From positions 372,001 to 436,000 of the forward strand of contig OW568886.1 of assembly GCA_938743325.2 (NCBI GenBank): 64,000 nt of DNA, in the 5' to 3' direction. The notes under the pieces were generated by a model. The model made no database searches. It saw nothing but the letters and a program-made list of their open reading frames with translations, and was not told the DNA's origin. Below are positions 20,072 to 30,139 of this stretch, one piece after another; the stretch's first letter is position 1, and each line of letters opens with the position of its first letter. This DNA is from Pycnococcus provasolii (Eukaryota > Chlorophyta > Pseudoscourfieldiophyceae > Pseudoscourfieldiales > Pycnococcaceae). Both the position numbers and the translations under genes were made by a program.

Positions 20072-21009
20072 GGCTGCAGAGAATGAATGATCACGGTCAA
20101 AGCAAGTCTACCCTCTCTTAGGAACGAACGGGTTTGTTGGTTTGCGGCCGGGCAAGTTCATGCATTGGGGCAAGTCGTTCATGGTCATGGTCATCATGGC
20201 ATGGGGCTTGCAAGTTCATGCAAGTTCATGCAAGTTCATGCTAAAGGTACTAAGAATCATGCATGCGGCCGCGGCCTTAAATGCAACAATAAAAGCAACG
20301 GCTACCTTTCCGAAACTTTCATCTAAAGTTACCTTTAAGGGGTCCCTTAAAGGTAAGGGGTCCCCGGGGCGCGTATTGCCTAAGACGTGGTCAAGAGCTG
20401 GAACCCGGCCGGTTTTCTTTGACGTTCTAAGACGTGGTCAAGAGCTGGAATCCGGCCGGTTTTCTTTGACGTTCTAAGACGTGGTCAAGAGCTGGAATCC
20501 GGCCGGTTTTCTTTGACGCTCTAAGACGTGGTCAAGAGCTGGAACCCGGCCGGTGTTATTTGACGTGTGTTCAGGCGTGATGTCAAGACCGGCCGCGAAC
20601 AATCAAGGGCAAGCTTCACCTGGCCTTGTGGCTCAAACTTCAAAGCAGCCTTGCAGCTCCCCCAAACGACAAACGCGAAACGTTAAGAGTAGGGTTTCTA
20701 TCATAGGTAACCCTGAGGTGGTGCCCTACTATCACCATTGCTTTGTCGTTGCAGAGCTTGGCAGAGCTCATCAGCGCCGGTCGGGACTCCGAGAGTCCCA
20801 CGGGCACGGGTGTCTTTTCGCTCGCAGCGAAAAAGAGAAAGAAAGGGCCACGTGGACGGCCGTTTTGGTGCCCACGTGCCATTTTTATACATCACATCAC
20901 GTGCGTGATTTTGTCAAGACTTGATTGAAGGCAAGCTTAGTTGGTGTTGCTCTCTCGAAATGAATATATTATATTGCGGATATTCATTTGTTGTACATTT
21001 TGGATATTT
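20072..21009. other. noncoding interval with tandem repeats
   Basis: Between the ZSWIM2-like start and the cupredoxin gene. Holds short repeats of CAAGTTCATG near 20195-20240, CCTTTAAGG-type words near 20310-20360 and the 47-bp tandem array. Apparent reading frames around 20550-20930 show no protein-like features. Confidence 0.6.
20380..20567. repeat. 47-bp tandem repeat, four copies
   Basis: Four head-to-tail copies starting at 20380, 20427, 20474 and 20521, each with CTAAGACGTGGTCAAGAGCT and a GGCCGG core. Only a few substitutions separate copies, most of them in the last one. Confidence 0.95.
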
Positions 21010-22254
21010 ATGCCGATTTTGATGTTGGCGAGTTCTCATCAGTTTTCCATGAACCTTTTGTTCTCCTTTGGTGTCGGCCTCTTGCTGTGCGTGTGCGATG
21101 TTAGCGCCGCTGATCGCGTGCTTGGAAATGAGGCGGGGGCACCTTTGATGCGCAACCAGAACTGTTCACCGAACGCGAAGAACGAATTCGTATTTAAAGT
21201 CAACCCCTACGAGGGCGAGTGGGGGCAGTACGAGGTGGAGAACTGCTCAGGCGTCTCGCCGAAGCTTCTCATCAAGAAGGGCGTCACGTACACGTTGCTG
21301 CAGAAGGATAAGAGCAATTGGATGCACCCTCTTGGCCTCGCGTACTACCCAGACGGCGCGCACGGTTTCGGACCGGAACCCGAAGTGCCCGAACTGGAGG
21401 AGCCAACGCCGGACGACTGCTCAACCGCGAAATTCGCATGCGATCCTGGGGCGGGCGTAAAGGAGGCGCCGCTGTACGGCATCAACGGCGTGTACGAAAG
21501 CATCGATAACTGGAACGAAGGCAAGGTCAGTGGTCTGGACGTGTACGAGCCGCTCTTCCAGCGCCCGCAGGACCAGTGGGTCGAAGCAGGCGGAGACGCC
21601 GGATACGGCGTCAAAATAACCATCCCAGCAAACAGCAAGACGAAGACGTTCTTCTACTTTTGTCATATCCACGCGGGTATGAGCGGTTACATGGAAGTAA
21701 CCGACGCGAACGAGTCCCACAACACGCTCAAGTTGGCTGGCGCCGACGATCTCGGGGATACTTACTATGGAACGCCGAGCGCTGCCTTTGACAACAAGTG
21801 CGGCACGTTCGACGTGGACCCGTACCACAGCAAGCAGGACGAGTTCTGCAGCAAGCAGGATTTCCTGTGCGACCGCACCGGCTCCGACTTTAGCAATTGC
21901 ATGCAAGCTATCAACTGCAAGATGAACTACATGATGCGCGTCAAGGAAGTGGCAGACAACCCGCTCGCAGTCTTCATGCAGCAGATGATTCCGCACCATG
22001 AGAACGCCGTGCAGATGTCGCGAATCGCCATGAAGCACGCAACAAAGGCCAAGGGCTACGATTCTGAAGTGGAAGATTTGTTGCGTTCTATCATGGCGAC
22101 ACAAAATCACCAGATTCAGACCATGAACACGTGGCTCAAGACGCACGCCAGCGACGGCGTGGTGTGCTCGCCTCCCAAAATCAGCTCTGCATTGGGCGTC
22201 GCGGGCAATGGCATTGGCGTTGGCATGTGCATGGTGATGGCCAACTTGGTGTAG
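21010..22254 (+). CDS. secreted cupredoxin-DUF305 fusion, putative copper protein
   Basis: A signal peptide is evident (MNLLFSFGVGLLLCVCDVSA, using the ATG at 21010 or 21049). The N-terminal half has cupredoxin features: a candidate first ligand in WMHPLGL near residue 104, and the terminal loop FCHIHAGMSGYMEV near 217-228 with the Cys-His-Met order of type-1 copper sites. The C-terminal third (about 318-375) is a DUF305 four-helix domain, FMQQMIPHHENAVQMSRIAMKHA, with the conserved Met and His pair linked in bacteria to copper handling. The very C-terminus is hydrophobic and could be a GPI signal. Function as an extracellular copper carrier or oxidant-handling protein is inference. AATAAA and UGUAA motifs follow the stop by about 35 and 47 nt. 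Confidence 0.8.
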   Translation: MPILMLASSHQFSMNLLFSFGVGLLLCVCDVSAADRVLGNEAGAPLMRNQNCSPNAKNEFVFKVNPYEGEWGQYEVENCSGVSPKLLIKKGVTYTLLQKDKSNWMHPLGLAYYPDGAHGFGPEPEVPELEEPTPDDCSTAKFACDPGAGVKEAPLYGINGVYESIDNWNEGKVSGLDVYEPLFQRPQDQWVEAGGDAGYGVKITIPANSKTKTFFYFCHIHAGMSGYMEVTDANESHNTLKLAGADDLGDTYYGTPSAAFDNKCGTFDVDPYHSKQDEFCSKQDFLCDRTGSDFSNCMQAINCKMNYMMRVKEVADNPLAVFMQQMIPHHENAVQMSRIAMKHATKAKGYDSEVEDLLRSIMATQNHQIQTMNTWLKTHASDGVVCSPPKISSALGVAGNGIGVGMCMVMANLV

Positions 22255-23189
22255 GAGGCGTGAGTTGCGACTTGCGAGGAATGGACAATAAAGTAGGTGA
22301 TGTAACCTCGGCGCACCGCCCAGTTGCTCGCGCGACTTGGCGTGCTGGAGGTTGTCCGCCATCTTCCCGATGGACGCGCCGAGGCTGAGCGGTCGGAGCG
22401 AGGCAGGCGTGGAGGAGCACGAGGAAGGTATTGTAGATGGTGTGATGACAACACAGTACAGTGAGTGGGACCATCTCTGGGAGGTTACTGTACCAACTAT
22501 TTTAACCTTAAGGCTTATCATCATGGAAGGAAGGGGTGGTATGAAAGGTTGAACTGGAATAATGGATTGGCCTTGAGCTCTTGAGAGCATTTCCCACGTC
22601 GTGTGGTCGTGTTGTCGTGTTGTCGTGCTTCGAGTACAAAGGTAAAGTTTACCACGAGTCGATAGTTACTAAGAACTACCAGTCGATACCAGTCGATGGT
22701 CGCTACTCGGCTTACTCGCTATCCATACTACGTATGTACGATAGTGGTAAAATAAGTACTTATGTACTACGAGCGCCGCCCACTAGAACTACATGCTACA
22801 CAGCCTGAAGAACCATCGTTCGTTGGAATCGCCGAGAGATTGCTCGAGATTGCTCGAGATAAACGCGCGAATTGAGTAATTGACGAGCTTGATTGCAGAT
22901 TGCAGATGCACATTCGAATCACCACGCACCAGGGTGGTCAAGTAGTACTAATGTAAAGTAAGCTGTGTTTGGCTCCTGCGCCTTATTAGGAGCTTCAGCC
23001 AGGTGTCTTCCTCCTGAGAGTCGTCGGCCTGTCAGTCGGCGGGCGCAGCGCAACGCACACAGTAGTCTAGTCTATTGAGCATCGTCGAAGCTCCACCTCG
23101 CTCAAGTGAAGTTTAAGTTTAAGGGGTGAGTGAGCTCACACACACAAATACACGTCGAGGCTCTTGAACGCTTGCTTGAGGCAGCCACC
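22255..23189. other. noncoding interval, nothing convincing
   Basis: About 930 bp. A short direct repeat ATTGCTCGAG occurs twice near 22838-22860, CAGTCGAT repeats near 22680-22695 and a CCTTAAGG word at about 22508. Reading frames here are short or antisense to the cupredoxin gene. It should include the promoter of the 23190 gene. Confidence 0.5.
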
Positions 23190-24161
23190 ATGTCCCTAAC
23201 GACGACGGCGCCAAGATCTATCCACCACGATTATGACGTTGATGGTGGTGGAGCAGTCGCGACGACCTTCCAAGGAGACCTTGCAAGCCAGCCAACAAGC
23301 AACTCCTCAAACACCTCAGATGCCGCAAACTCTGACCCGGCACGAACCATGGCGTCGGCACTCGCGGAGCGTGACGCGCTCCTTGAACGCGCATTCCAAA
23401 CTATCGTCAACCTGCAAATGGACAAGAAAACTCTCTCGGAGGAAGTCGCGGCCGCACAAGCTCTCGCTCTCTCCCAAAAAGCACAAACATCCATGGAACA
23501 CGCACGAGCACTCGACAGTGAAGTGGCTGAACCAACTCCTGAAGAGCAAGAAGAGCACGACGGCGACGGCGATAAAGGCGTCATCTCCGAGAACATGGCG
23601 GACTGGATTGACAGCCTCCCTCAAAGTCTGAGAAACGCCGCGACACCGACACCAGCGCCACCCGTCGCACGACAGCAACTAGACGCGACGCTCAGGTACG
23701 CGTACGATACGCCAAACTATAGGCCAGCGAGACTAACGAACTTGGCGCACAGAGACATACTCGCTGACGCGCAGCGGGCAGCTGCCGAGGCGGCGGCGGC
23801 GTCCAAGGCGGCGAAAAAAGCGTACCAAGAAGCTGCACTGGCCGCGTCAAGAACGCGCTCGCAGAGGCGCGAGGAGGCGCTCGACGTACAGAGAAGAAAG
23901 CTGGGCCACACGAGCTGGGTTGCTAACCTCGTGCGCATTGAAATGCAGCTGCTCTGCGCGGATATTTCCGCCAACAGCAACCGCGACGGCTCGCTCAACA
24001 GGCTGTGGAGTGACGCAAGACTTACAGAACCCAAGGTGCCCAAGTCACTGCGCACGTCGCGCATGGCACACGCCGTGCCTGGTTGGGAGCCGAGCGGCTT
24101 CGGTGGAGGGTGGAGCGCCGAGGCAATGCGCAACTTCAAACCCAACTGGTCAAGATGGTAG
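23190..24161 (+). CDS. hypothetical coiled-coil protein, 323 aa
   Basis: No family recognised. The ATG at 23190 sits in a strong context (GCAGCCACCATGTCC); the frame is open a little further upstream only from a GTG. The protein has an acidic, Ala-rich helical N-half, then a long charged helix (AQRAAAEAAAASKAAKKAYQEAALAASRTRSQRREEALDV). A compact C-terminal block follows (VANLVRIEMQLLCADI, then SLNRLWSDARLTEPKVPKSLR and Trp-rich ends). The trailing WEPSGFGGGWS and NWSRW motifs look conserved. UGUAA follows the stop by 26 nt. Confidence 0.75.
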   Translation: MSLTTTAPRSIHHDYDVDGGGAVATTFQGDLASQPTSNSSNTSDAANSDPARTMASALAERDALLERAFQTIVNLQMDKKTLSEEVAAAQALALSQKAQTSMEHARALDSEVAEPTPEEQEEHDGDGDKGVISENMADWIDSLPQSLRNAATPTPAPPVARQQLDATLRYAYDTPNYRPARLTNLAHRDILADAQRAAAEAAAASKAAKKAYQEAALAASRTRSQRREEALDVQRRKLGHTSWVANLVRIEMQLLCADISANSNRDGSLNRLWSDARLTEPKVPKSLRTSRMAHAVPGWEPSGFGGGWSAEAMRNFKPNWSRW

Positions 24162-24270
24162 CGAAATGTGAGATGCTGAGATGCGGTGTAAATAGTTCAT
24201 GAGATATTTATGATTACTTGTGTTGGTACAGCGTGATCGCGCTCGCTCCTGAAACAGCAAAAACAAGGTG

Positions 24271-27200
24271 TCAGTCACCTTCGTCGACGACGTAGCGAAC
24301 AGGCGGCGGGTGGTGCGGAGGCAGCGGAGGGATGGTAGGTGGAGCAGCTGGCCGCATGGGTGGCGGCGTATCAGGTGGCGGCGTTTGCGGAGGCAGCGGA
24401 GGTCGTGGCGCATACCACACCCAATTGCGAGTCATGGAAGCCGGCAGCGTAGGCGGAGGCGGACTCCAGAACATGCGCTGTCGAGCCGTCATCGGGTGCG
24501 GGGGAGGGGGAGGGGGATTTGGCGGCGGTGGCAAGAAAGGCGCGTGAGGAGGGCGTGCCTCGTCCGTATTTCCGTAAATGCCATAAGGCGGCGGAGATGG
24601 CGGAGGTTCCGGTGGAAATGTCATCACGCTTGGAGGTGGCTCGCGCGGCTTCGCCACGTCCACGGGAAGGTCCGCGAGGAACACCTCGGGAGCGGGCGGA
24701 GGAGAAGACACAGGCGGCATGGCCCCATTCATCTGAATGCGCTTCAGAACCTTGCTCAGGCGCTTCATCTCGAGATTTGTGAAGTTGGTACCTTCCCATT
24801 TGTCGCCGCCAGTTGTACGCACGTGCTCGCGCTTCTTGTGAGATCGCTTCTTCTTCGCTTGTTTCGGTGCCGTAATTTCGTACCCCAACGAGGCAGCCAC
24901 AAGGGGCCAGCATTCTTCCGCATGATGTGCCGGTACCGACTGCCCAACGTGGTAAACATACGGCGGTGGATCGCCGATGCCACAGCCGTGGTGCAGCAGC
25001 CGTACAGCCTGTAGGAACGCGCAAGGCGGGTCCTCGAGACGGAAGTTCGCACAGCCCAGCGCCTCGAGCGCCGAATCGCCAATGAATACAAGATTCTTGT
25101 GAGAACGCTTGGTGAGCTTGTCGGGCACCGCATATCGGCGCGGCGGTGGCGGCATGGGTGGGGGTGGCTGCGAAACGGCACCACTCACGCCACCGGCGCC
25201 CATCGCCCATCCAAATACCTGTAGGAGGGATCGACCTCCGCCCGCACGGAATCGGCGCCGCGCAGAGGCAGAATCCTTGACAGAAGGTCCAAAGCGCCGC
25301 GCACTCGCATGGCGCGTTTGCTCTGCGGTGACTTTGCTGTGGGATTTGTGTGTATAAGCGACGTAGTCGTCGAGGTCCTCGTCGCCAATGAGCGAGGGGT
25401 CAACGCGTTCGCGAACGTAGGCGGAAATATTCCTCTTCGAGTCCACGCGAGATCTCAGGCGCACGTGCTCGCCGCGCGCGAGTGCCTCCGCTGCATCCGT
25501 GACGTTCCGTGTGATGCGCGTGGTGTTTTCATGATGTTGCGACTGGCGCGTGTGAACTTTTGTACGCCTCACCGAATCATCGTCGTCATGCCGCAAGCCG
25601 TGGGCACGCATGTCCTGTCGATGCTTGCTCTCGTTCTCCCAGGGCAGGTCAAGACCAGGCTTAAGCGGAGCGCGGAGCGCGTGATCTCTGGTGATCGACT
25701 CGTGCGCCTTTCGAGCGGAGGACGCGAGGACATCCTCCTCCTGATGGATGGTCAACTCCGTGCGATGGATCTCCTCAAGCTCTTCGCGAGCCTCTGTGCG
25801 CAGATCACCAACGCGCGATGCAAAGCGATCTGCCGTCTCGCCGCGGCACCAAACAATCGCCCCGCCAGACAAGCACGCAAGCAGCGGCGAAAGTGCAGGG
25901 TCGTTGACGGCGCCAGACGACGCGGCGTCGACGTCGACGACGCTGAGTGTGTCAAGCACGAGGGCGACGAAGAGGCGCATCATCGTGTCGCGTGTTCCCG
26001 CAGACAACCCCAGATCAGCCACGATGTCGAATGGCAAGCCACCCACACCGGCAGGCTTCTCGGGAACCGCGAGGGGTGCCGCCGAGCATGCCACGCTCCG
26101 GCGCATCGAGGTCGCACCTCCGATGGTGGGGCATTGAGCGCACACGTGGTACGAGGCCGCGCCTTCTATGTAGCGCAAGCTTCCCTCAAACGATTTTGCA
26201 GCCTCACTCCTCTGCGACGACACCTTTTGCCGTGCGCGTGTAGTCAGGCGCGCGAAGATGCTCGGTCGTGGTGCCTCCGGAGGCGCGGGGCAGCGTTCGT
26301 TCGCCGCCGTCGCTTGTGCAGGCGCCCTCTGCCACTCGGCGCCGGCGTTGTCGGCGAGCGGGCGGCGGAGCGCGGTGGCAGTGCCAAGGTAGAAGGCGCC
26401 GCCGAGTTCACTGTCATCCGCGCACACCACGCCTGCTCTGTGCTCGTCCATACCAAGCAGTCGCCGCCTCCCGTTGCGCTTCTTCTCCATTTCCTTTTCC
26501 TGCTTCTTGCGCTCCTTCTCCGCCTCCTTCCGCTTCTTGCGCTCCTTCTCCGCCTCTTTCTCCTCCTTTTCGCGTTTCTTCTCCTCCTTCTTCCAGTCCT
26601 CCTTCTCCTCCTTGCACCACTTTTTCTTTTTCATATCGTCGTCCTTCCAGCAAGGGGGTGGTGGCGGAGGGGGTGGTGGAGGCGGAGGTGCCGGTGGCAA
26701 CGGCGGATGCCCGAGCAATGCGTACCTGCCCGGGAAGTACTTGCGTGGCTGTGCATTCCACGACGGCGGCGGTGGCGACGGCGGGGGAACTCCGTTCATC
26801 TCCGCGCGCATAGCTTCGTCGTCGTACGCGTGACCACCACGACCTCGGCGCAGATTCGCCCAGTAGGCGTCGGGCGGCGATGGTGGCGGCGGTGGGACGA
26901 GACCAAGCATGGCATTGTAGCGCAGCCGCGCCTCCACCTTCCACGACTTGTAACGTGGGCCATGCCTCGGAGGCGGTGGCGACGGAGCGTAGTCGGCGCC
27001 ATTTCCGCGCAGATCGCCGTCTTCGCCGATGCCAAAGTACACGGGCGGGCGTGGTGGTGCCTTGAATAGTGCCTCCACTGCTGCCTTACGCGTCGCCTCC
27101 TCTTCCAACCTGGCCATTTCCTCCGCCTGCCGCGCATCGTCCTCGAGCGACGAGCACGTGCGCACACGGCTGAATGTCCAGTGTGCGCCCGCCGCGGCAC

Positions 27201-28311
27201 CGATCGCTTCGATCGTTTCGAGCGACGCGGGCATGGATGGCACGTCGTCAGCTCGGCCGAGAGCCACGTCGAGATCGTCCACGTCGGGCTCCTCCTCGCC
27301 CTCCTCCGTCGCATTCGGCACGTGCACCAGGATGTGTGGTGCGAGCGTAAGCACATCCATCGCACGCCCGAGCAAGCCCGTCGGTCTTGAGGTTGGCGTA
27401 CCGCCTTCGCTGCGCGAGTGCGCGAGGTGCTCGTCAAGCGAGCGCCGCAGCTTTTGTGCCTGCGCGGGCAGGTTGAGCCACGCGACGGCGTCGTACAGCA
27501 AGGGCGTCTGCGCCTCCGCGCGTGCTCGGGACGGCGCGAGCGGCTCGCCAAAGACGAGTCGGTTGGGAAAGCGTGACGTGGGTCCGCACGCCGCGCGCTT
27601 GATGGCTGGTGGTGCCGGTGGCGCGGGTGGTGCGTACACGCCGTACACGACCGACGAGTTTCTGGCCGCGAAGGCTGCGAGCGTGGTTGTGTTTCTCCTC
27701 TCCGGCGTTTCTGCGCCGTGTGCGACCCACAGTCCCGCCTCGTGCTTGTCGACGGCATTCCCAAGCGGACAACCAGCCTGCACGAGTTCGAGGACGCTGA
27801 ACCTTCCTCCCTGCTGGCTCGCGATGCGCTGGTTTGCTAGAGCGCCGGCGAGTCGAGCAGCCACGGCACGCGCGGCTGGGCACCACGGATGTGTGGCGTG
27901 GGCCTCGTTGTCGTCATCCGAGTCTTCCCTTTCGTATCGCTCGCAGAGAGCGCTGTGCTTGCGGCTGTGAGGAGGCACTTCCCTTGCGAGGTGCGTGCGA
28001 ACTTCGTGGAGTCTCTGCGTGACTGTGATTGTCGTCGTCGTTTTCCTCTTCCACTTTTGCGGGTAGAGGAGTGGCGGTGGCGTCGGCGGTGGCGAGCGGG
28101 GCAGGAGAAGTCTCCAGTCACCCGACTCAGAGCTTTCAGGCCGAGGCTTTTCTTCTGAAGAGGTGGATGTGGCCTCCCCAAAAGAGCATGACAAGAGCAA
28201 GAGCAAGATCAGTAACTTAAGGCAAACCTGCTCTGAAGAAAGCTTGTCACGAGGGAGACATTGCCATGAATGTGACGGAGCCAGAGAGAAAGCGCGATGG
28301 CCGGCCATCAT
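24271..28311 (-). CDS. large secreted proline-rich (wall-type) protein
   Basis: About 1346 residues from the ATG at 28311. An N-terminal hydrophobic stretch VCLKLLILLLLLSCSFGEATS looks like a signal peptide, though it sits about 30 residues in. The body mixes charged helical parts with many PPPPP and SPPPP blocks, as in the protein at 4257: linkers such as YKSWKVEARLRYNAMLGLV and DDEAMRAEMNGV precede the blocks. A Lys/Glu-only helix of about 90 residues lies near 26460-26640. Near the C-end a non-repetitive part (FIGDSALEALGCANFRLEDPPCAFLQAVRLLHHGCGIGDP) resembles the start of a GDSL/SGNH or PC-esterase-type domain (GDS motif), which I only suggest. Proline hydroxylation and glycosylation are expected from the sequence type. 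Function unknown. Confidence 0.75.
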   Translation of the reverse strand: MMAGHRAFSLAPSHSWQCLPRDKLSSEQVCLKLLILLLLLSCSFGEATSTSSEEKPRPESSESGDWRLLLPRSPPPTPPPLLYPQKWKRKTTTTITVTQRLHEVRTHLAREVPPHSRKHSALCERYEREDSDDDNEAHATHPWCPAARAVAARLAGALANQRIASQQGGRFSVLELVQAGCPLGNAVDKHEAGLWVAHGAETPERRNTTTLAAFAARNSSVVYGVYAPPAPPAPPAIKRAACGPTSRFPNRLVFGEPLAPSRARAEAQTPLLYDAVAWLNLPAQAQKLRRSLDEHLAHSRSEGGTPTSRPTGLLGRAMDVLTLAPHILVHVPNATEEGEEEPDVDDLDVALGRADDVPSMPASLETIEAIGAAAGAHWTFSRVRTCSSLEDDARQAEEMARLEEEATRKAAVEALFKAPPRPPVYFGIGEDGDLRGNGADYAPSPPPPRHGPRYKSWKVEARLRYNAMLGLVPPPPPSPPDAYWANLRRGRGGHAYDDEAMRAEMNGVPPPSPPPPSWNAQPRKYFPGRYALLGHPPLPPAPPPPPPPPPPPPCWKDDDMKKKKWCKEEKEDWKKEEKKREKEEKEAEKERKKRKEAEKERKKQEKEMEKKRNGRRRLLGMDEHRAGVVCADDSELGGAFYLGTATALRRPLADNAGAEWQRAPAQATAANERCPAPPEAPRPSIFARLTTRARQKVSSQRSEAAKSFEGSLRYIEGAASYHVCAQCPTIGGATSMRRSVACSAAPLAVPEKPAGVGGLPFDIVADLGLSAGTRDTMMRLFVALVLDTLSVVDVDAASSGAVNDPALSPLLACLSGGAIVWCRGETADRFASRVGDLRTEAREELEEIHRTELTIHQEEDVLASSARKAHESITRDHALRAPLKPGLDLPWENESKHRQDMRAHGLRHDDDDSVRRTKVHTRQSQHHENTTRITRNVTDAAEALARGEHVRLRSRVDSKRNISAYVRERVDPSLIGDEDLDDYVAYTHKSHSKVTAEQTRHASARRFGPSVKDSASARRRFRAGGGRSLLQVFGWAMGAGGVSGAVSQPPPPMPPPPRRYAVPDKLTKRSHKNLVFIGDSALEALGCANFRLEDPPCAFLQAVRLLHHGCGIGDPPPYVYHVGQSVPAHHAEECWPLVAASLGYEITAPKQAKKKRSHKKREHVRTTGGDKWEGTNFTNLEMKRLSKVLKRIQMNGAMPPVSSPPPAPEVFLADLPVDVAKPREPPPSVMTFPPEPPPSPPPYGIYGNTDEARPPHAPFLPPPPNPPPPPPHPMTARQRMFWSPPPPTLPASMTRNWVWYAPRPPLPPQTPPPDTPPPMRPAAPPTIPPLPPHHPPPVRYVVDEGD

Positions 28312-28470
28312 CGCGCCAAATAAAAGAGGGATGGGCCGATTGGATTTTTGGATGCATTCGTTGATGAAACGAAAGTTCAAGGTTCTGCGGCCTCGATCGG
28401 GAACCACTTCATTTGCGGCCCAAACAGCATTCGGATCATCATTCGGAAATCAAAAAAATGAACCAAACGA

Positions 28471-28510
28471 ACCCTATCGTAACCCTAACCCTACTTCAAA
28501 ACCCTAACGC
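28471..28510 (-). repeat. interstitial telomere-like array (CCCTAA on +)
   Basis: Four or five CCCTAA-type units with small interruptions, about 160 bp before the ATG of the proline-rich gene on the minus strand. In that gene's sense orientation it reads TTAGGG. The flanking word CCCTATCGTAACC recurs next to the array near 61908. Confidence 0.8.
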
Positions 28511-28605
28511 TAACGTTTCCTGCAGCGACCATCTCTCTTGGTATGTAAAAAAAAGTAAGCTAAACTGCTAAAGTACACTCGATTTTACTGGGTGCACTAG
28601 TGATC

Positions 28606-29370
28606 TTAGCTGAAGACAAAGTAGCTGAGCACGACGAGCACAATCATCAGGAAGAGGATGATGCAAATCTGTCCGCGCATGCCAGCCTTCTCCAACAGCT
28701 TCTCCATCTTCCGCTGAGCCGCTTTCAACTTTCCGCGCGTCGTCTCCACGTCCTCCTCCAGCTCCTCGAGCATGACTTGTTGTTCCTCAAGCTCGCGCCC
28801 AATCGTGAGGCCCACGTCACCGAGGCGTCGAACGGCGCCGCCGAGCTCGTCGAGCTCGCTATCCTGCTCGCGCATCATCTGCATGGTTGTGCGCTCCTGC
28901 GCGTCGAGAAAGTCGTCGTTGTCGCGTTCCCTCTCGCGCTCGAGAGCAGCGGCTGCTCCTCCGCCGTCTCTCGGCGCGCTGGACGCCGTGCTGCCCGCAC
29001 GCAGCGCGTTCAGGATGCTCCCCGTCTCGACGTTGACGACCATTTTGCTGCTGTCAATTTTGCTGCGGTACGCTCGAATCTGCGAGCGCGTTCCGTCCAC
29101 CCACTGCTGTCGCCTTTTCACTTCGTCAGCGTCGATATGAAATCTCGCAGGATTTTCCGCCGCTTTCTGCACAGCAGCGGCAACGTCCGCGACCATTGCC
29201 TCGACGTCACCGAGTCTGCTGCTTAGTTCGTCTGCCGCGCGCACTTTGGCTTTATCTCCGTGCGGCATACGTTCCCACGACGTGAATGACTCCGTGAGTT
29301 TATGTAACGACTCAGCGATTTCGTCGCGCACCAGATAGAAGGGGTCGAGAGCGGCGCGACGCTGCGACAT
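28606..29370 (-). CDS. SYP6: syntaxin-6/SYP6-type Qc-SNARE
   Basis: SNARE for fusion at the trans-Golgi/endosome. The 254-residue protein has the syntaxin-6 N-terminal three-helix domain (DPFYLVRDEIAESLHKL, residues 9-120, with VKRRQQWVDGTRSQIRAYRSKI). The Qc SNARE motif spans about 165-228 (QERTTMQMMREQDSELDELGGAVRRLGDVGLTIGRELEEQQVMLEELEEDV), followed by a C-terminal membrane anchor (ICIILFLMIVLVVLSYFVF). The length and order are those of plant SYP61. The start is a clean ATG. Confidence 0.93.
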   Translation of the reverse strand: MSQRRAALDPFYLVRDEIAESLHKLTESFTSWERMPHGDKAKVRAADELSSRLGDVEAMVADVAAAVQKAAENPARFHIDADEVKRRQQWVDGTRSQIRAYRSKIDSSKMVVNVETGSILNALRAGSTASSAPRDGGGAAAALERERERDNDDFLDAQERTTMQMMREQDSELDELGGAVRRLGDVGLTIGRELEEQQVMLEELEEDVETTRGKLKAAQRKMEKLLEKAGMRGQICIILFLMIVLVVLSYFVFS

Positions 29371-29592
29371 GATGATAGACCAACCTACCCCAACCTATGC
29401 TATGATACTATTTAAAAAAAAAGAGAAAATGAACCGATTGGGAAGGATGAAACGAAACGAAACGCGCAGAGCAGACAACACACAAAAAAGCGTGAACGAA
29501 TCTGCCGGAAATGAGCAGGGCGGAGAATGATGAGCAGGAAAAAAACGCCATTCGGAGGCCGAGAACAGGGAGGGGAGGGGCCCGAGGAGGTA

Positions 29593-30062
29593 CACCCTAA
29601 CCCATAACCCTAACCCTAACCCTAACACCCTACCAATAAAGGTATCCTCACCCATAACCCTAGATCCTAAAACCCTACCAATAAAGGTACACCCTAACCC
29701 CTAACCCTAGATCCTAACACCCTAACAGGAAAAGCGAATCTCGCCTCCCATTCCCTATCATATGTAAAGTTTAGTTGTCCGTAACCCCTAAGGGTAGCCC
29801 TAGATCCTAACCCCTAACCCTAGATCCTAACACCCTAAAACCCTAACAGGAAAAGGGAATCTCCACCCAATCCCATTCACTATCATATGTAAGGTTAGTT
29901 GTCCCTAACCCCTAACCCCTAACCCCTAACCCCTAACCCTAGATCCTAACACCCTAACAGGAAAAGCGAATCTCGCCTCCCATTCCCTATCATAGACTAT
30001 GTAGTTGTCCCTAACCCCTAACCCCTAACCCCTAACCCTAGATCCTAACCCTAACCCTAACA
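29593..30062. repeat. subtelomere-like block of CCCTAA runs and about 110-130-bp repeats
   Basis: Runs of CCCTAA and CCCCTAA alternate with a repeated segment containing CCTAGATCCTAAC, CAGGAAAAGCGAATCTC and CCATTCCCTATCATATG, seen in three full copies and one partial. It lies between the divergent syntaxin (ATG at 29370, 223 bp away) and F-box genes, so it fills most of their shared promoter. Copies are close in sequence, suggesting recent amplification. Confidence 0.9.
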
Positions 30063-30139
30063 GGAAAAGCGAATCTCCGCCGAATATTCCGTTGTCGTAT
30101 TTATCTGTCCCACATTTTTATGGAAATGGATTATGCTCC

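Noticed and set aside
21421-22590. 389-codon minus-strand frame overlapping the cupredoxin-DUF305 gene
   Set aside because: Antisense shadow; the + strand encodes recognised domains.
25309-27069. 586-codon + frame opposite the second proline-rich gene
   Set aside because: Arg/Leu-rich shadow of the minus-strand gene; no motifs.
28600-29226. 208-codon + frame opposite the syntaxin
   Set aside because: Minus strand gives a full Qc-SNARE with anchor; the + frame is its shadow.
29593-30062. A true chromosome end
   Set aside because: Coding genes continue on both sides, so it is interstitial; the repeats are degenerate and mixed with other sequence.
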